From: a virus
Strand: one strand, 5' to 3'
Length of the DNA stretch: 52,750 nucleotides
Virus record (IMG/VR): IMGVR_UViG_3300048446_000640
Location: 1-52,750 of that record
Every line of letters begins with the position of its first letter. The stretch's first letter is position 1. Positions 9,991-21,400 of the stretch are shown piece after piece. The notes beneath the pieces were generated by a model. That model saw nothing but the letters and a program-made list of their open reading frames with translations. It was not told where the DNA came from and ran no database searches. Both the position numbers and the translations under genes were made by a program.

Positions 9991-11848
9991 ACCAATTTTA
10001 CAGCCTGGAATCGATAAGGGTGGGCAGATAATAAAGCCCACAATGCCAACACCTCGTGTAGGGTCTACTATCAGGAAGTCCACTGGTGGAATGATTGCTC
10101 CTGGTTCACAGGAACTTATGCGTAATGTTGCGAACACACGGAGGGATCTAAGGCAAAGGGCATTCGATCTAGAGGATGACCAAAGACAATACGATAGGGG
10201 TGCAGAGGAGCGTGAGTTTAATAGGAAGAAGAGAAAGCAATTCTTCAAGCTTGCTAAAAGAGAGGAAGCTGACTGGGAAGAAAAGAAGATCAACCTCAAG
10301 CAGGAAAGGCTTCTTAAGGCTCAAGAGCAGTATAGTAATCTCCTAGATGCCGAGGCAAGATCAGCCGACAATACTGAGTTTATTAAAGAGGTAGATATTA
10401 TCCGAGGGGAGCTTGGTAGAGAAAGAGCAACATTTGATAAGAACTTAACCACAGGTGTGATATCTATGATTGCTGAGGTCATAGACAACGAGGTAGATGA
10501 TGAAGCTATTAACCAGTTGCAAACCATTGCAGATGGGATGTTCCCGAATCAAAATGTAGATATAGAGGATTTATCACAGGATCAGTTGGGTCAGTTGGCA
10601 AACAAAGTGGCACTTCTAGCCAAGGGTTCTGATTCCATGGATGCTATCGGAACTTTTACTGGTAGAGTTAAAACATTCTTTGACTCCCAAATCGATAGAC
10701 AAAAAGAAATCAACAAGCAGTTACTTTATTACAACCAACTCAGGGAAAAGCTTCAGAGTACAAGGAAGTCATCTGAGGCAGTCAATGGTCTTAAGGAAGC
10801 TCTTGGTAGGAGAATAAAAACATTGGGTGGAAACCTTGATGCTTTTGCTGCTCGCACAGGAGAACAGACCGAGGTAGAGAAGTTAATGGAGGGCATGGGT
10901 CTGCCATCCGAGGGTGAAGAAGGAGATGACATTGATGCTCTTGCTGGAGAAGATACAGGAGAGAATGAGGACATAGGTGAACTTATTGATGAGGATGACA
11001 AGAAGGTTGAGTCTGCTAGGTTTGGCAAGGAAGAGGAGAGGTCATTAACAGGAAGTGCTTTAGCGAATATCAAAGAAATAGGTGGTAATATAGCTCAAGC
11101 TTACGAAAATGCTGGAGGCACAGAGGAGCTACTTAATCAGACAAAACAATTTATAGAGAATAATCCAGGGGCAACCTCAGGTGCTGCAACTGCATTAGCT
11201 ATGGCTGCCAAGCCTACAGGTGAAGCAATAGTTAGAGGTGGAAAGGCTCTCCTTCCAAAGTCAGTTGAAGGTCAACTTAATACTGATCAGAAGGCTTTAG
11301 TCTCTGAGGCAGATAAGGTTGGTAAGCAACAATTCTTGGATCAAGATGGTAATGTTGGCCCTAAGAAAGGTGGTAAAGGTCTTACACCCGTGAAGAAAAC
11401 TTTATCTGTTGATCAAGTTAATGGAGTTAATAAGCTGCTCAATGACTATAAGCTCGAACCATTTACTGAGGCTGAGCCAAAGACAACTGGAAGTGCATCT
11501 AAGGACTTAAAGGCAAAGATCGAGCATCAGATTAAATTGCGAGATCACCTTAATGGACAGATCAAGAAAAGAAGATCTGTTATAGCTGCCAAGCTGAAGT
11601 CCATGAAGAAGAAGTACGATTCAGCTAAGCAAACTAAGATTGGATCTTTACTCAATAAACTCATGATTGTAGGTGCAGTTGCAGAAGGTGCTAATATAAT
11701 ATATGACCTTTATGATGCATTTAAGGGAGATGACCCTGAGTTGGATGCCATGATTGAGGAGGATAAGTTAATGGTTTCTACCAGCGCCGATCTGTCTGCT
11801 AATATTGATACTCAGATAGATGAGTTAGAAAAGGGAGTGTCGCAATGA
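9980..11848 (+). CDS. Helical virion-type protein with a hydrophobic stretch (622 aa)
   Basis: The start overlaps the previous gene by 11 bases and is preceded by AGGA; two adjacent ATGs are possible (9980 or 9983). The N-terminal third contains a strongly charged coiled coil at about residues 55-130. An acidic linker follows at about 305-345. An Ala/Gly-rich segment near 400-415 and a hydrophobic segment near 560-575 could contact membrane. The end overlaps the next start (ATGA). By position and composition this is an internal or ejection-type virion protein; no enzyme signature is visible. Confidence 0.65.
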   Translation: MMIRPILQPGIDKGGQIIKPTMPTPRVGSTIRKSTGGMIAPGSQELMRNVANTRRDLRQRAFDLEDDQRQYDRGAEEREFNRKKRKQFFKLAKREEADWEEKKINLKQERLLKAQEQYSNLLDAEARSADNTEFIKEVDIIRGELGRERATFDKNLTTGVISMIAEVIDNEVDDEAINQLQTIADGMFPNQNVDIEDLSQDQLGQLANKVALLAKGSDSMDAIGTFTGRVKTFFDSQIDRQKEINKQLLYYNQLREKLQSTRKSSEAVNGLKEALGRRIKTLGGNLDAFAARTGEQTEVEKLMEGMGLPSEGEEGDDIDALAGEDTGENEDIGELIDEDDKKVESARFGKEEERSLTGSALANIKEIGGNIAQAYENAGGTEELLNQTKQFIENNPGATSGAATALAMAAKPTGEAIVRGGKALLPKSVEGQLNTDQKALVSEADKVGKQQFLDQDGNVGPKKGGKGLTPVKKTLSVDQVNGVNKLLNDYKLEPFTEAEPKTTGSASKDLKAKIEHQIKLRDHLNGQIKKRRSVIAAKLKSMKKKYDSAKQTKIGSLLNKLMIVGAVAEGANIIYDLYDAFKGDDPELDAMIEEDKLMVSTSADLSANIDTQIDELEKGVSQ

Positions 11849-12420
11849 ACCAGGGTTTAGCAGAAGCATTTGAAGGACAGGGATTGGCTGAGGCATTCAG
11901 TGAACCACTGCCAGGTATTGAAGACTTTCAGCCAGAGTCAGTTAGTATAGAGCCACCTCAAAAGGAGGAGAAAGAGATTACCCTTAGTGATATTGCTACC
12001 TTAAGAAGCATGAATGATGAGGGTAGGCAGATTAAGCCACTAGATGAGGGCAATCAACTAGATCAGCTTCGCCAAGCAAAGCAGGATCAAGCAGTGCGAA
12101 ATGCTGAGGATTTTGGATCAAGTTTGGCAGGGGGATTTATGGCAGGTGCTGCTACACCAGGGCCACCAATGGTTAAAGCGGGAGCAGGAATACTTGGTGC
12201 AATTGCAGGCCCAGAAGCTTTCCAAGGCTTTAAGGAGAATGGAATTAAGGGTGCTGCAGCAGGCATTGGGAAGACCTATGGAGTTAATGAGGAAGATAAT
12301 ATCCAGAAAAACCTAGAAGCATTTCGATCTGCCCCCGGAAAGGCAGAGGCAATTAAACCAATGAAGCCAAGAACTATGGGTGTAGAAACCAAAGACTTGC
12401 TTCAAAGTGGTATATATTAA
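11845..12420 (+). CDS. Small structural-operon protein with an Ala/Gly-rich hydrophobic segment (191 aa)
   Basis: Translation is coupled to the previous gene through an ATGA overlap, and a good GGGAG Shine-Dalgarno sequence precedes the start. The N-terminus contains a short duplicated motif, GLAEAF, at residues 3-8 and 13-18. Residues about 88-130 form a Gly/Ala-rich hydrophobic stretch (SLAGGFMAGAATPGPP and onwards) that could insert into a membrane. The position directly before the giant gene suggests a partner in the same virion compartment. The family is not recognised. Confidence 0.6.
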   Translation: MNQGLAEAFEGQGLAEAFSEPLPGIEDFQPESVSIEPPQKEEKEITLSDIATLRSMNDEGRQIKPLDEGNQLDQLRQAKQDQAVRNAEDFGSSLAGGFMAGAATPGPPMVKAGAGILGAIAGPEAFQGFKENGIKGAAAGIGKTYGVNEEDNIQKNLEAFRSAPGKAEAIKPMKPRTMGVETKDLLQSGIY

Positions 12421-12440
12421 GAAAAAATCTGATAATCTTT

Positions 12441-12462
12441 ACAACCTATTTATCTAGGTTAC
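12441..12462 (+). promoter_or_regulatory. GTAACCTA-type box with both half-sites, upstream of the giant gene
   Basis: Reads ACAACCTA-N10-TTAC, and its centre forms the dyad AACCTA-N6-TAGGTT, the most symmetrical copy in the window. The ATG of the giant gene is 9 bases downstream. A TTTACA-N16-TACAAT pair overlaps the box. No Shine-Dalgarno sequence is present. Confidence 0.5.
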
Positions 12463-12471
12463 AATATTAGC

Positions 12472-15400
12472 ATGGCAAGTAGTATTGTATCTCAGTATCG
12501 AGACGTTCTTAGAAAGAAGGGAAAGATTGAAAAGGAGCAGTCCCTCTCAGATCAGGACTTAGCTCTCGAGATATATCAGTCACTTAGAAATAAAGGCTAT
12601 GATGTAAATGCCTTTGTTGAGAAGAGAGGTGACGAGGGATTCTTCCCTTTAATTAGGGAGTCATACGGAGAGGATAAGACTTTACTAGGTGGCACTATAG
12701 ACTCTATGCAGAAGAGGCTTGCCTCTAAGGCACAGGGCTTGAAGCAAGGTGGTGCTGTACTTGCAGGATCAGTGGGCATGGACGATACTGCCCGAGACTT
12801 AATGCGTTCTGCTAGGAGTAGCGGTAGGGAAGTAAGTCGAGAGAGTAAAGAGGTATTTGATGACTATACCATGATCGATGGCTTTGATGACTTTGCTCAG
12901 TATGTTGCTCATGGTGCTGCGAGTGGAGCAGTTGAGATACCTATATCAATAGTACAGGCATTCCTTGGTAGGGGTGTGGGTAAGCAGGTACAGAAGGGTA
13001 TTGAAAAGTCCGGCAAGCTAGAGGAGTTACAGAAGAAAGCCAAGAAGTACCTAGGTGATGACTATGGTGCAAATGTGGGTATGGGTGCTGGTGCATTAGG
13101 TGGTTCCGCAATAGAGAACACAGGTCATGTATATGGTGACCTATATGAATACACCAAGCTTGACCCTAAGGATGAGATGTATCTTAGTCCATCCGATGCT
13201 AGAGCAATGTCCATGCTTTCGGGTACAGCAGCAGGTATACTAGACTCTGCATTACCAGTTTATCTTACTTCAAGGCTTGCTAAGAAGATCGGTGTAAAGC
13301 CAGCTGAAGCTGAGGTTGCCAAGATGTTCAAGAGTTTGCCAGATGGTATGGCTCTATTAGCAAAGGGAGCAGGAGGAGAAGGTGTCACGGAAGCCTTGCA
13401 AGAAGCATTACAGATGCTCACTGTTAAGTACCACACTGAGGAAGAGTGGAGAGACGAAGACTGGCAAAGGATGATCAATGGTGGATTCCTTGGAGCTATA
13501 GGAGGTGGTACAGTCACAGGGGGAACAGCAGTCATAAGTGATATGCTCAGCCCCAAGCCAATAGGTGACGAGGAGATAGCCCAGGCTGAGGCAGACGATG
13601 CTCTAGACACAATCAAGGAAAGAGTAGAGATACGAAACCGAGGGGAAGCCAAAAGATTCGCAGAACTTAACCAAGCAGGACTAGGTGCAGTTGTCAGTCC
13701 TTCCGGTTCAGGACGTCTAGGACGGATAGTAGAGCTTAATGAAGAAGACAGCACTGCGGTAGTAGAGTTTGTTAATGGCGTCACGAAGAGCTACAAGCCA
13801 ACTGAGCTTAATATCAAGGAGGGCAAGCAGAAGATATTTAAGGAGGAAGACCTAGCCAAGTTGTCTAACGAGAAGCTAGAAGAGGTTAAGACCCTCATGC
13901 CTCGTTTGACCAAGAAGGTAATAGCCGAGCAGGAGAGAAGAAGGAACACCGAAGAGGATGAGAGTGGACTGAAGGTTCTGGATACCAAGCTCGAGGTAAA
14001 GATTGATAAGAACAATCAGCTTATTGTTTCTGATGTAATCAGTAAGGAAAGAATTTATTCAGCTACCCTAAGAGAGGAAGATAGCATTCTGTATCTTGAG
14101 AATGAAAATGCAGATAGCACAATAGATCAGAGGAGAACACAATCTTCGGAATTAGTACGCAAGAAGGCGAAAGCTAAGGCAAGGGAGATGTCTATGCCTA
14201 TAAGCATAGATGGTCAGGTTACATATCCTCTTACTACAGAAGATGTAGATCAGATTGATAACAAGGAAGAGTTGATTGTCGAGTTTGCAAAGCTACAGGC
14301 ACTTACTCGTTCTGCCACCAACCAAGCAGTCATTGATTCTACTACAGATGTATCGAACGCAATCATCAAGAGGCTGATTGATCAGCAGGTAATTTCCCTT
14401 AATAAAAACAATAAGCCTATCCTGGGTAAGCTTGAGCCAAAGAAGGGTGTAAGCTCCAAGCTCATTACTGAGAAGCCTAACATCGGTAGGCTTATAGCAG
14501 GGTCTATATTCTCCGAGCTTGAGGGGAGATTGGAGAACTACAATGAGACTGTCAGTTCAGCAAACCTCACAGATAAATTTATCCTTGGGGAGGCTAAAGA
14601 CTTAGCCGTTGAGCTAACTGAGGAGATAAAGGGAATCAATAAGAATGACCAACTCCGTATTGCTCAAGCTGCAACCCAGATATTTAGGGAACACCATCTC
14701 GACAAGGATGGCAACTGGGCAAAAGGTAAAACCAAGAAGGACATCCAAGATGATAAGGACTTGGAGCTTCTAGCTCAGCAGCAGAGAGAGCAAGATGCTA
14801 AGACTAGATTTGAAAGTCTTGACCTTAAGGCTAATGACTTTGTTCAGCTTAAGAAGGGTGGGGAACTAATAAAGATAACCGAGGTAGATGAGAAGAATCA
14901 CAAGGTAAAGCTAGAGGGTGGAGACACCTTCATGCTTGCTAACTCTATCCTCAGGAAAACAAATGAACGAGCAGTCAAGGTAGGAGAGGAACTAGTTACA
15001 GAGTTGTCCAACGGCTTGTATACCAAGAAGGTTAAGGTGTCAGGCAAGGACACGAACTATGAACACAAAGGCTCTAAGTCACTCAGTTTGTTTTTCAATG
15101 AAAATGGCAAGATAGCTAGAGTTAAGGATCAGAATGAGAACTCTTACTCTTTATCTGACGAGATCGATCTAGATACAGAGAACCTCACTGAGTATCTGGC
15201 AAGACTTACTCTTCCTGAGACACCGAGCCAAAGTAGTACTCCAGTAGTCAAGCCAGTTAAGCTTGCCGACAATATTTATCGTAAGGGTTCTGATGTCACT
15301 AGCTTTGAGTATGAGGTTAAAGGGAAGAAGAAGATTGGTAAGTTTGATACCACACCAATACTGCTTGATGGTAAGGTGCAAGGGGTGGAGTTTGATGGTG

Positions 15401-18400
15401 AGACTTATGACTTTGATGCACCCGTTGAGCCTAGCCAATGGGTAGAAGCCACAAGGAGTTTGTTAAAGAAGAAGAAGCTTTGGGGTAGATCAGAAAATAG
15501 GGTACAAACACCTAAGCGCCAATACATCAAACCCGACAATTCACTTGTATTTACTAGGAGGAATGATAAGCCATTCAACCCTGGGAAGGTAGAGTTGATT
15601 AGAGCCGAGGAGGGAGAGGATATATTTGATCTTTCCAAAAAGGTAAAGACTACTGAGAGTTCATCCACTAAGGCTGCTGTAGCATTACGCTACACTTATG
15701 ATGATGGTAAAGAATCTGTACTTGTAAGACGTCTTGGTAAATCACCCGGCAAGGATGGTAGATATGTTATCTATGACATGGCAGGCAAGTCGGGCATTGC
15801 TCCACTAGAGGGCAAGAAGCTTTCACTTACCATATCAACCGATGAGGATATGCTCATCGATGCTGAGGATGAAGAGTCCCAGGATCGCATCGAGGTCTTG
15901 GGGGTTATGCAGTTTGATTCCGAGGTAAAGGTAAATGCCAACTTTGATTCTGAGGATGCCTTCGAATCTGCCATGAATCCTTATTTAGATTCATCGCTAA
16001 TTAGAGCTAACCCAAAGGATGTCCTTGAGGATATTGACCAAAAGATAGCAGAGACAGAGAATCCTGAGGTTGAGCAGTCGCTTATTGAGCAGAAGAAAAG
16101 GATAGAGGTTGCGACCAAGGATGAGTCAGGAGAGTTCAATCCCCTTATCAGTGTATATAACAACAATATACCGGACTCAGAGGTAGATTCATTTAAGGGT
16201 GCAGTAAAGAAATTAGCTACCTCAATTGAAGATAAAGAGGTCAAGGAACTTGCTAACAAAATTGCCAAGTCTGATGACTTCCGAGTGTTCGACCTGCAGA
16301 AGTTCTTGGGTGCTATAGCTCCAAAGAAGAACTCATGGAAGTCTGGGATGCAACGGATGAACGAAGATGGTGGCTACCAAAACATAGAGGAAACCATCGA
16401 CCTTATGGCAAAGGAGTCAGCCATTGGTCAATATAAACCTAGAGTCAAAAAGGGCGAAGGGGATGTTATGAATCGTGTCCTCAAGATCACGGATGAAACT
16501 TCCGAGATTAAGGCAGATGGCAAGACAGAGGATATTACGATTGAGGGTGCTGACAACTACAGTGAAGATGCTGAAAGAGAAAATATAGGAGATTCTGAGA
16601 GTAAGCTTGATTTTGATGCTCAAGATCAAGAGGTAACAACTCCTGGCACAGAAAAAGATATTGCCGAATATGAGTCAGAAACCGATGTTGAGATTGAGAA
16701 GAATAAATTTAGCACAGAAGTCCGTACTGATGGGGATGTAAAGATTGACCAACAGTCCGTGGACATTGTTGAGGGTATCATAGCCGATGACTCTTTCCCT
16801 GATAAGCTAAGGAAGGATTTAGTCAACAAGGTAAAGCTACACAAGACAGGGGAGCTACCAGCCGATGCACTAGTATCAACTGCTATGTCGATGTATCAAA
16901 ATCATATCAATAGGCATCAGTCGGTTGGTGATATAGCATATACTCAGCAAGATCTTGAGGATCAAATAAAGCTAGAGCAATCTGAGCTTCGTAGTCCTAA
17001 AATCAATAAGCTTCCTATTCCTCAGGGTTTGGTAGAGGAGAATAATGCAGCAGTACAAAGGCATCTTGGGGGAGCCAAAGTAGATGGCGGGCCAATAAGA
17101 CTTTCAGCTTTTCTCTCAAAGCTACCTGACTTCCTCAAGGGTTCAACCGAGCTAGATGGAGTTTTGGTTGATATGGCTCAAACACTTTTATCACATCCAT
17201 TCACGAGAAGCCTTAAGGTTGAATTTACATCTTGGGATAACTTTAAGAACTTTGTTGAAAATGACGGAAGCAACGGAAAGCTAACTAGGGCTTTTGTTCG
17301 TGGGAACAATATTGTGATGGGGCCATTCTTTAAGCTCCCAGGTTCTGATCTTTCGGCAGATGCATCTCTGCAAATTACATTACTTGAAGAGGTTGCTCAC
17401 CGAGTCTTAGGGACTGCAATTGAGGCTGGCATACAAGCCAAGCGAAAAGGCGAGCTACCAAAGGGGGTGTCCAAGGTGATGTCAAGGCGTCAAGCCATCA
17501 AGATGTATGACGAGACGAAGGAACTCATGGATTGGCTAAGGACAGAGACTGACGGGAAGTACTACCATGGTCTTCTTAATATGCATGAGTTCTGGGCAAA
17601 CTTTGCGAGTAATCCAAGGTTTAGGAAATTCTTAAATCGTCCGATGCCACCAGCCATGAGGCGTAAGTTTAGCTCAAGGTTTGAGCGTGTCATCGACTGG
17701 GTGCTTGACTTGGTCAGTAAAATATTCGACGTCGATTTCACACCAAACAGAACTGCATCCGATATAATTAGAAAGAGATACCGTACGCTTTTGCGTACCT
17801 CTGATAAACTAGCCAAGGCAGACCTTGACATATACGCTAAAATACAACTCTACCATGAAAGCCAAGCAAGAAGATCCACTCAAATCCCAGTACCCCTCCC
17901 GCTGGAAATACGCACAGCAAGTGAAGGAACAACTGAAGAAGCAGCCGCGAGTATCGCAAGAGGAAGCCTACAAGCAGGCGGACGAGACCAGGCAGGGTTC
18001 CAAGTCGAAGAACAAGCGCTAAGAGCATGGGCTGGAGAGAATGACCTTATGCTCGATGCCGAGGAGTTTGACTCCAAGGTTTCAGACAAGGGTGGATTGG
18101 AGCATGAGATTTACTATGATGAAGACAAGGGGATATGGGTTAAGGCTAACGACCTATCCAATCACTCATCATACTTAGAGTATTTCAATAGGTTACAGAT
18201 AAGTAACTATATTTTCCCCGAGGCTGCTATGGAGCTACAAGGGTTTATCGAGCGAGATGGTATGCTCATGCCTGTTGTTCATCAAGTTCATGTTAAAGGG
18301 TCAAGACCAACAGAAGCCGAGATAAGAAAGTTCTTCGAGGAGAATGGATTCAAGAAGGTTGCGAGTCCAACTAGAGAGAATGACTATGAGAATGACCTGT

Positions 18401-21400
18401 TTGAAATTACAGATGCTCATGACGAGAATATAAAGAAGTTGCCTAATGGTCAGCTTGTAGTGATCGATGTTGTGCCATTCCATAAAGAGTCAATAAGTAA
18501 CACCGGAACATCGAGTAAGTTTAAGCAGTTCTTGAAAGCACCTAAGCTTAGCCGAGAAGAGATAGAGGCAATGGGTGGACGATTTGAGTCTGCTGATAGC
18601 ATCAATCAACAAGAGGAGCAGAGCGTTGCACAGGGTACACTCCGCGCGCATATGGCAGCACTTAAAGACTTGGGGAATGTAGCAGAAAGTGCTTTGAGTA
18701 GAGTAGGGGAAACAACATTAAGCTCTGAGCGGGTTAAAGACTTCACAACTTTTGATAGAGGTATCACTCCAGAGACTGTAGGCAAGGTACTCAAGGAGAA
18801 GCAACTGAGTATACAGGAGATGCAATCTCAGTTCGCTGAGGCAACCTCACCTGAAGTAAACATAGCCGATGCCAACAACATCAATGAGCTAGAAACAACT
18901 GCCAATAGAGACACAGGGGCAAGAAACCTACTCAACATGCTTACCAAAGCCAGGAGAGGGGCAGTAGATATACTCAACACTGCAAAGAAAGAGCAGACTA
19001 GGGCATCCGAGAAGATGACATACCTTAAGGCTGAGATGGACAGACTATCTAGCACTAAGACAATGTTCGATGCTGGTAAGACACAAGGAATATTTGAGAA
19101 ATTCATAAAGAGTGCTTTGTACAACAAGAATAGCAATGGTGAGTCATCCAAGGTAAACACCTTTGAGTTGACTCTCATGGCACAAGGCAAAGACATCAAG
19201 CCCACACCATTCGACAAGCTCAAAGAGGCAGAGATCGACCCGCAGAAGATTTACACCTTAATGGAAAGGCTCGCTGAGGGAGTAGAGGACATAAAGGTTA
19301 TTGAGCAACTTACTGCCGAAGAGATATTTGATACAATAGACATCAAGGCTAGTGACCTTGGGATAAAGGACTCCGACTTAGATCAGGCTGCTCAAATGGC
19401 AGTAGCTCTAATGCTAGGTAGTGACCAACGAAATGATGTTGCTCGTAGTTCATTCGCAGTAAGGCTAAGATTAGCCAAGGGACAGATCTCACATGAGACA
19501 CAGGATGCAGTCCAGCTGATAAAGGCAGCTGCTCGAGGGGAAGCTACCCGTGAGGTGAAGGATAAGTCCATGAAGATGATCCTTAACTCTGTCCGTAAAA
19601 TGTCAGAAGATTTAAAGGAGAACCAAGAAGACCTAGAGACTGCCAATGAAGAACTTCGAGTAGCTGAAGCATTTGTAGAGGCTTATGATGATCGCATAGC
19701 AGACCTTGATGAGTTCTTCCTAACATCTCAGCCCGTGGAGCTACGAGAAGGAGCAAACATCAAGACCCTTACCTTAGATAAGGATGGCAAGATGGTAGAG
19801 GATGACATTGTCTTCAGGCTCGGTGCTGGTGAGAGTTCACAAGAGTCTAAGTTCATGGCTGCTCGAGCATCCGAGCTAATTAAGATTATGGATACCGATG
19901 AGTACAAGGCTACTTATGCTGGTACTCCAATGGATAGGTATTTCAAACAATTAGCTAGGGAACTTAGAAAGCCCAACTTTGGTATCCAATATGTAACTGC
20001 TAATGTTGGATTCCTCCAAGCAGCTGCTCAATCCATCCAAGCAAGGTTCGCAAATCTTGGCCCAGCCGGAAAGGTGGTATCAAGTCTCATCAATGCATAC
20101 ACAAGAGACTATGCAGGGGAGAGTGCTAAAATATTTAATCAAGGACGAAGGGTTTCCAAGGCAATGACTAGGCTTCATTCCGAGATGAAGATCGATAAAG
20201 GAGAGAACCTCAATCAGTTCATAAAGACATTTGGTGACCGAGTGTTTGATTGGCTTAATGAGCGTCCCGACCTAGCAGGAGAAGAAGAGTTTGCTATTAA
20301 CAAGTTATGGGCAGACCTAAAGAAGGCTGACCCAACTAGGGAGTATACGGAAGATGGCAGAAAAGCCCTCCGTGCCTACCTTAAGCAGTGGAGCATCCAG
20401 AATGAAAACTTTCGTAAGCTTTATGAGAAGTATGACATTAAGATTGAGGATGAGGCAGTAGCTAGGGAGCAGATCGCAACAGGCGAATATGGAGATGTGC
20501 TTTTCCGTAGGTTTGTAGACCAAGGTATCGTCACTGCCCCTCGTAGGCTAAATAGGTCAAGGGTCACACAAGTTGCTCAGCTACTAGATGCAGGATTCCA
20601 GGATGACAACTATCGCATAACAGAAGATGATGAATCTTTCTTCTCTAAGGCTATGGTTAGTATAAAGGAGGCTGAGGCTAAGGGAGTAGATCTCGTTGAG
20701 AGCTTTAAGCAAATAATGGGTAAGTCTGTCAGTGATGAGTTAGCCGATATGTTCTTCCGACCTTTCTTTACGGGTAAGTCAGCACACAATACTCCATTCA
20801 CCCTAACAACCGAAACAGACCAAGGTAAGCAGACTCGGATCGTGCTGCCCGAAGAGATGCATAGGGCTTGGATTCAAGCGAAAGGGAATAATCCCGGGGT
20901 ACGTGTTGCAAATGCAATACAAAATGTTGTGGATCTACTGCCAGATGCAGATGAAGCAACCCTATCGAATTTACTAGGGCAGTTTAAGCATCGAGCAAAT
21001 GCTATCCTTCGAGCCGAGAATGATGCTCGTAATGAACAGACTGCACTCGGCAATGAGTCATCCCTTTCTCAGATGTTAAATGGTTCCGAGTTTCATGACT
21101 CCATACATGCTCGTAACTTTTACAATGTATTGCCAGGTGAGTTCTTCTCATACCAGACATACGATGAGACTTCTTCTGGGCAGTTACTCTCTAAGCTAAT
21201 GATGACTGCCCACTTTGGCAGGAAGGGCGAGAAGCTTACAGATAACTATCAAGCGATTATTGATGATTATGAGCCTTCATGGAACCTATATTCTGATTTA
21301 TCTGAATCCATAGGTCTTCCCATTAAAAAGAACTCCATGCCTAGTAAGGTAGCCTTCAAGGCTTATGCTACACGCAAGAAGAAGATGAAGGAGGAGCTTG

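Noticed and set aside
9946-10299. 117-codon minus-strand frame at a gene junction
   Set aside because: Ser/Leu-rich shadow opposite a charged coiled coil, no ribosome-binding site, and it crosses the well-supported overlap of two plus-strand genes.
13260-13784. 174-codon minus-strand frame opposite the giant gene
   Set aside because: Ser/Leu/Pro-rich shadow typical of the complement of Glu/Gly/Lys-rich codons; the plus-strand frame is continuous and much longer.
18828-19223. 131-codon minus-strand frame opposite the giant gene
   Set aside because: Same shadow composition, no start signals, and no break in the giant reading frame.
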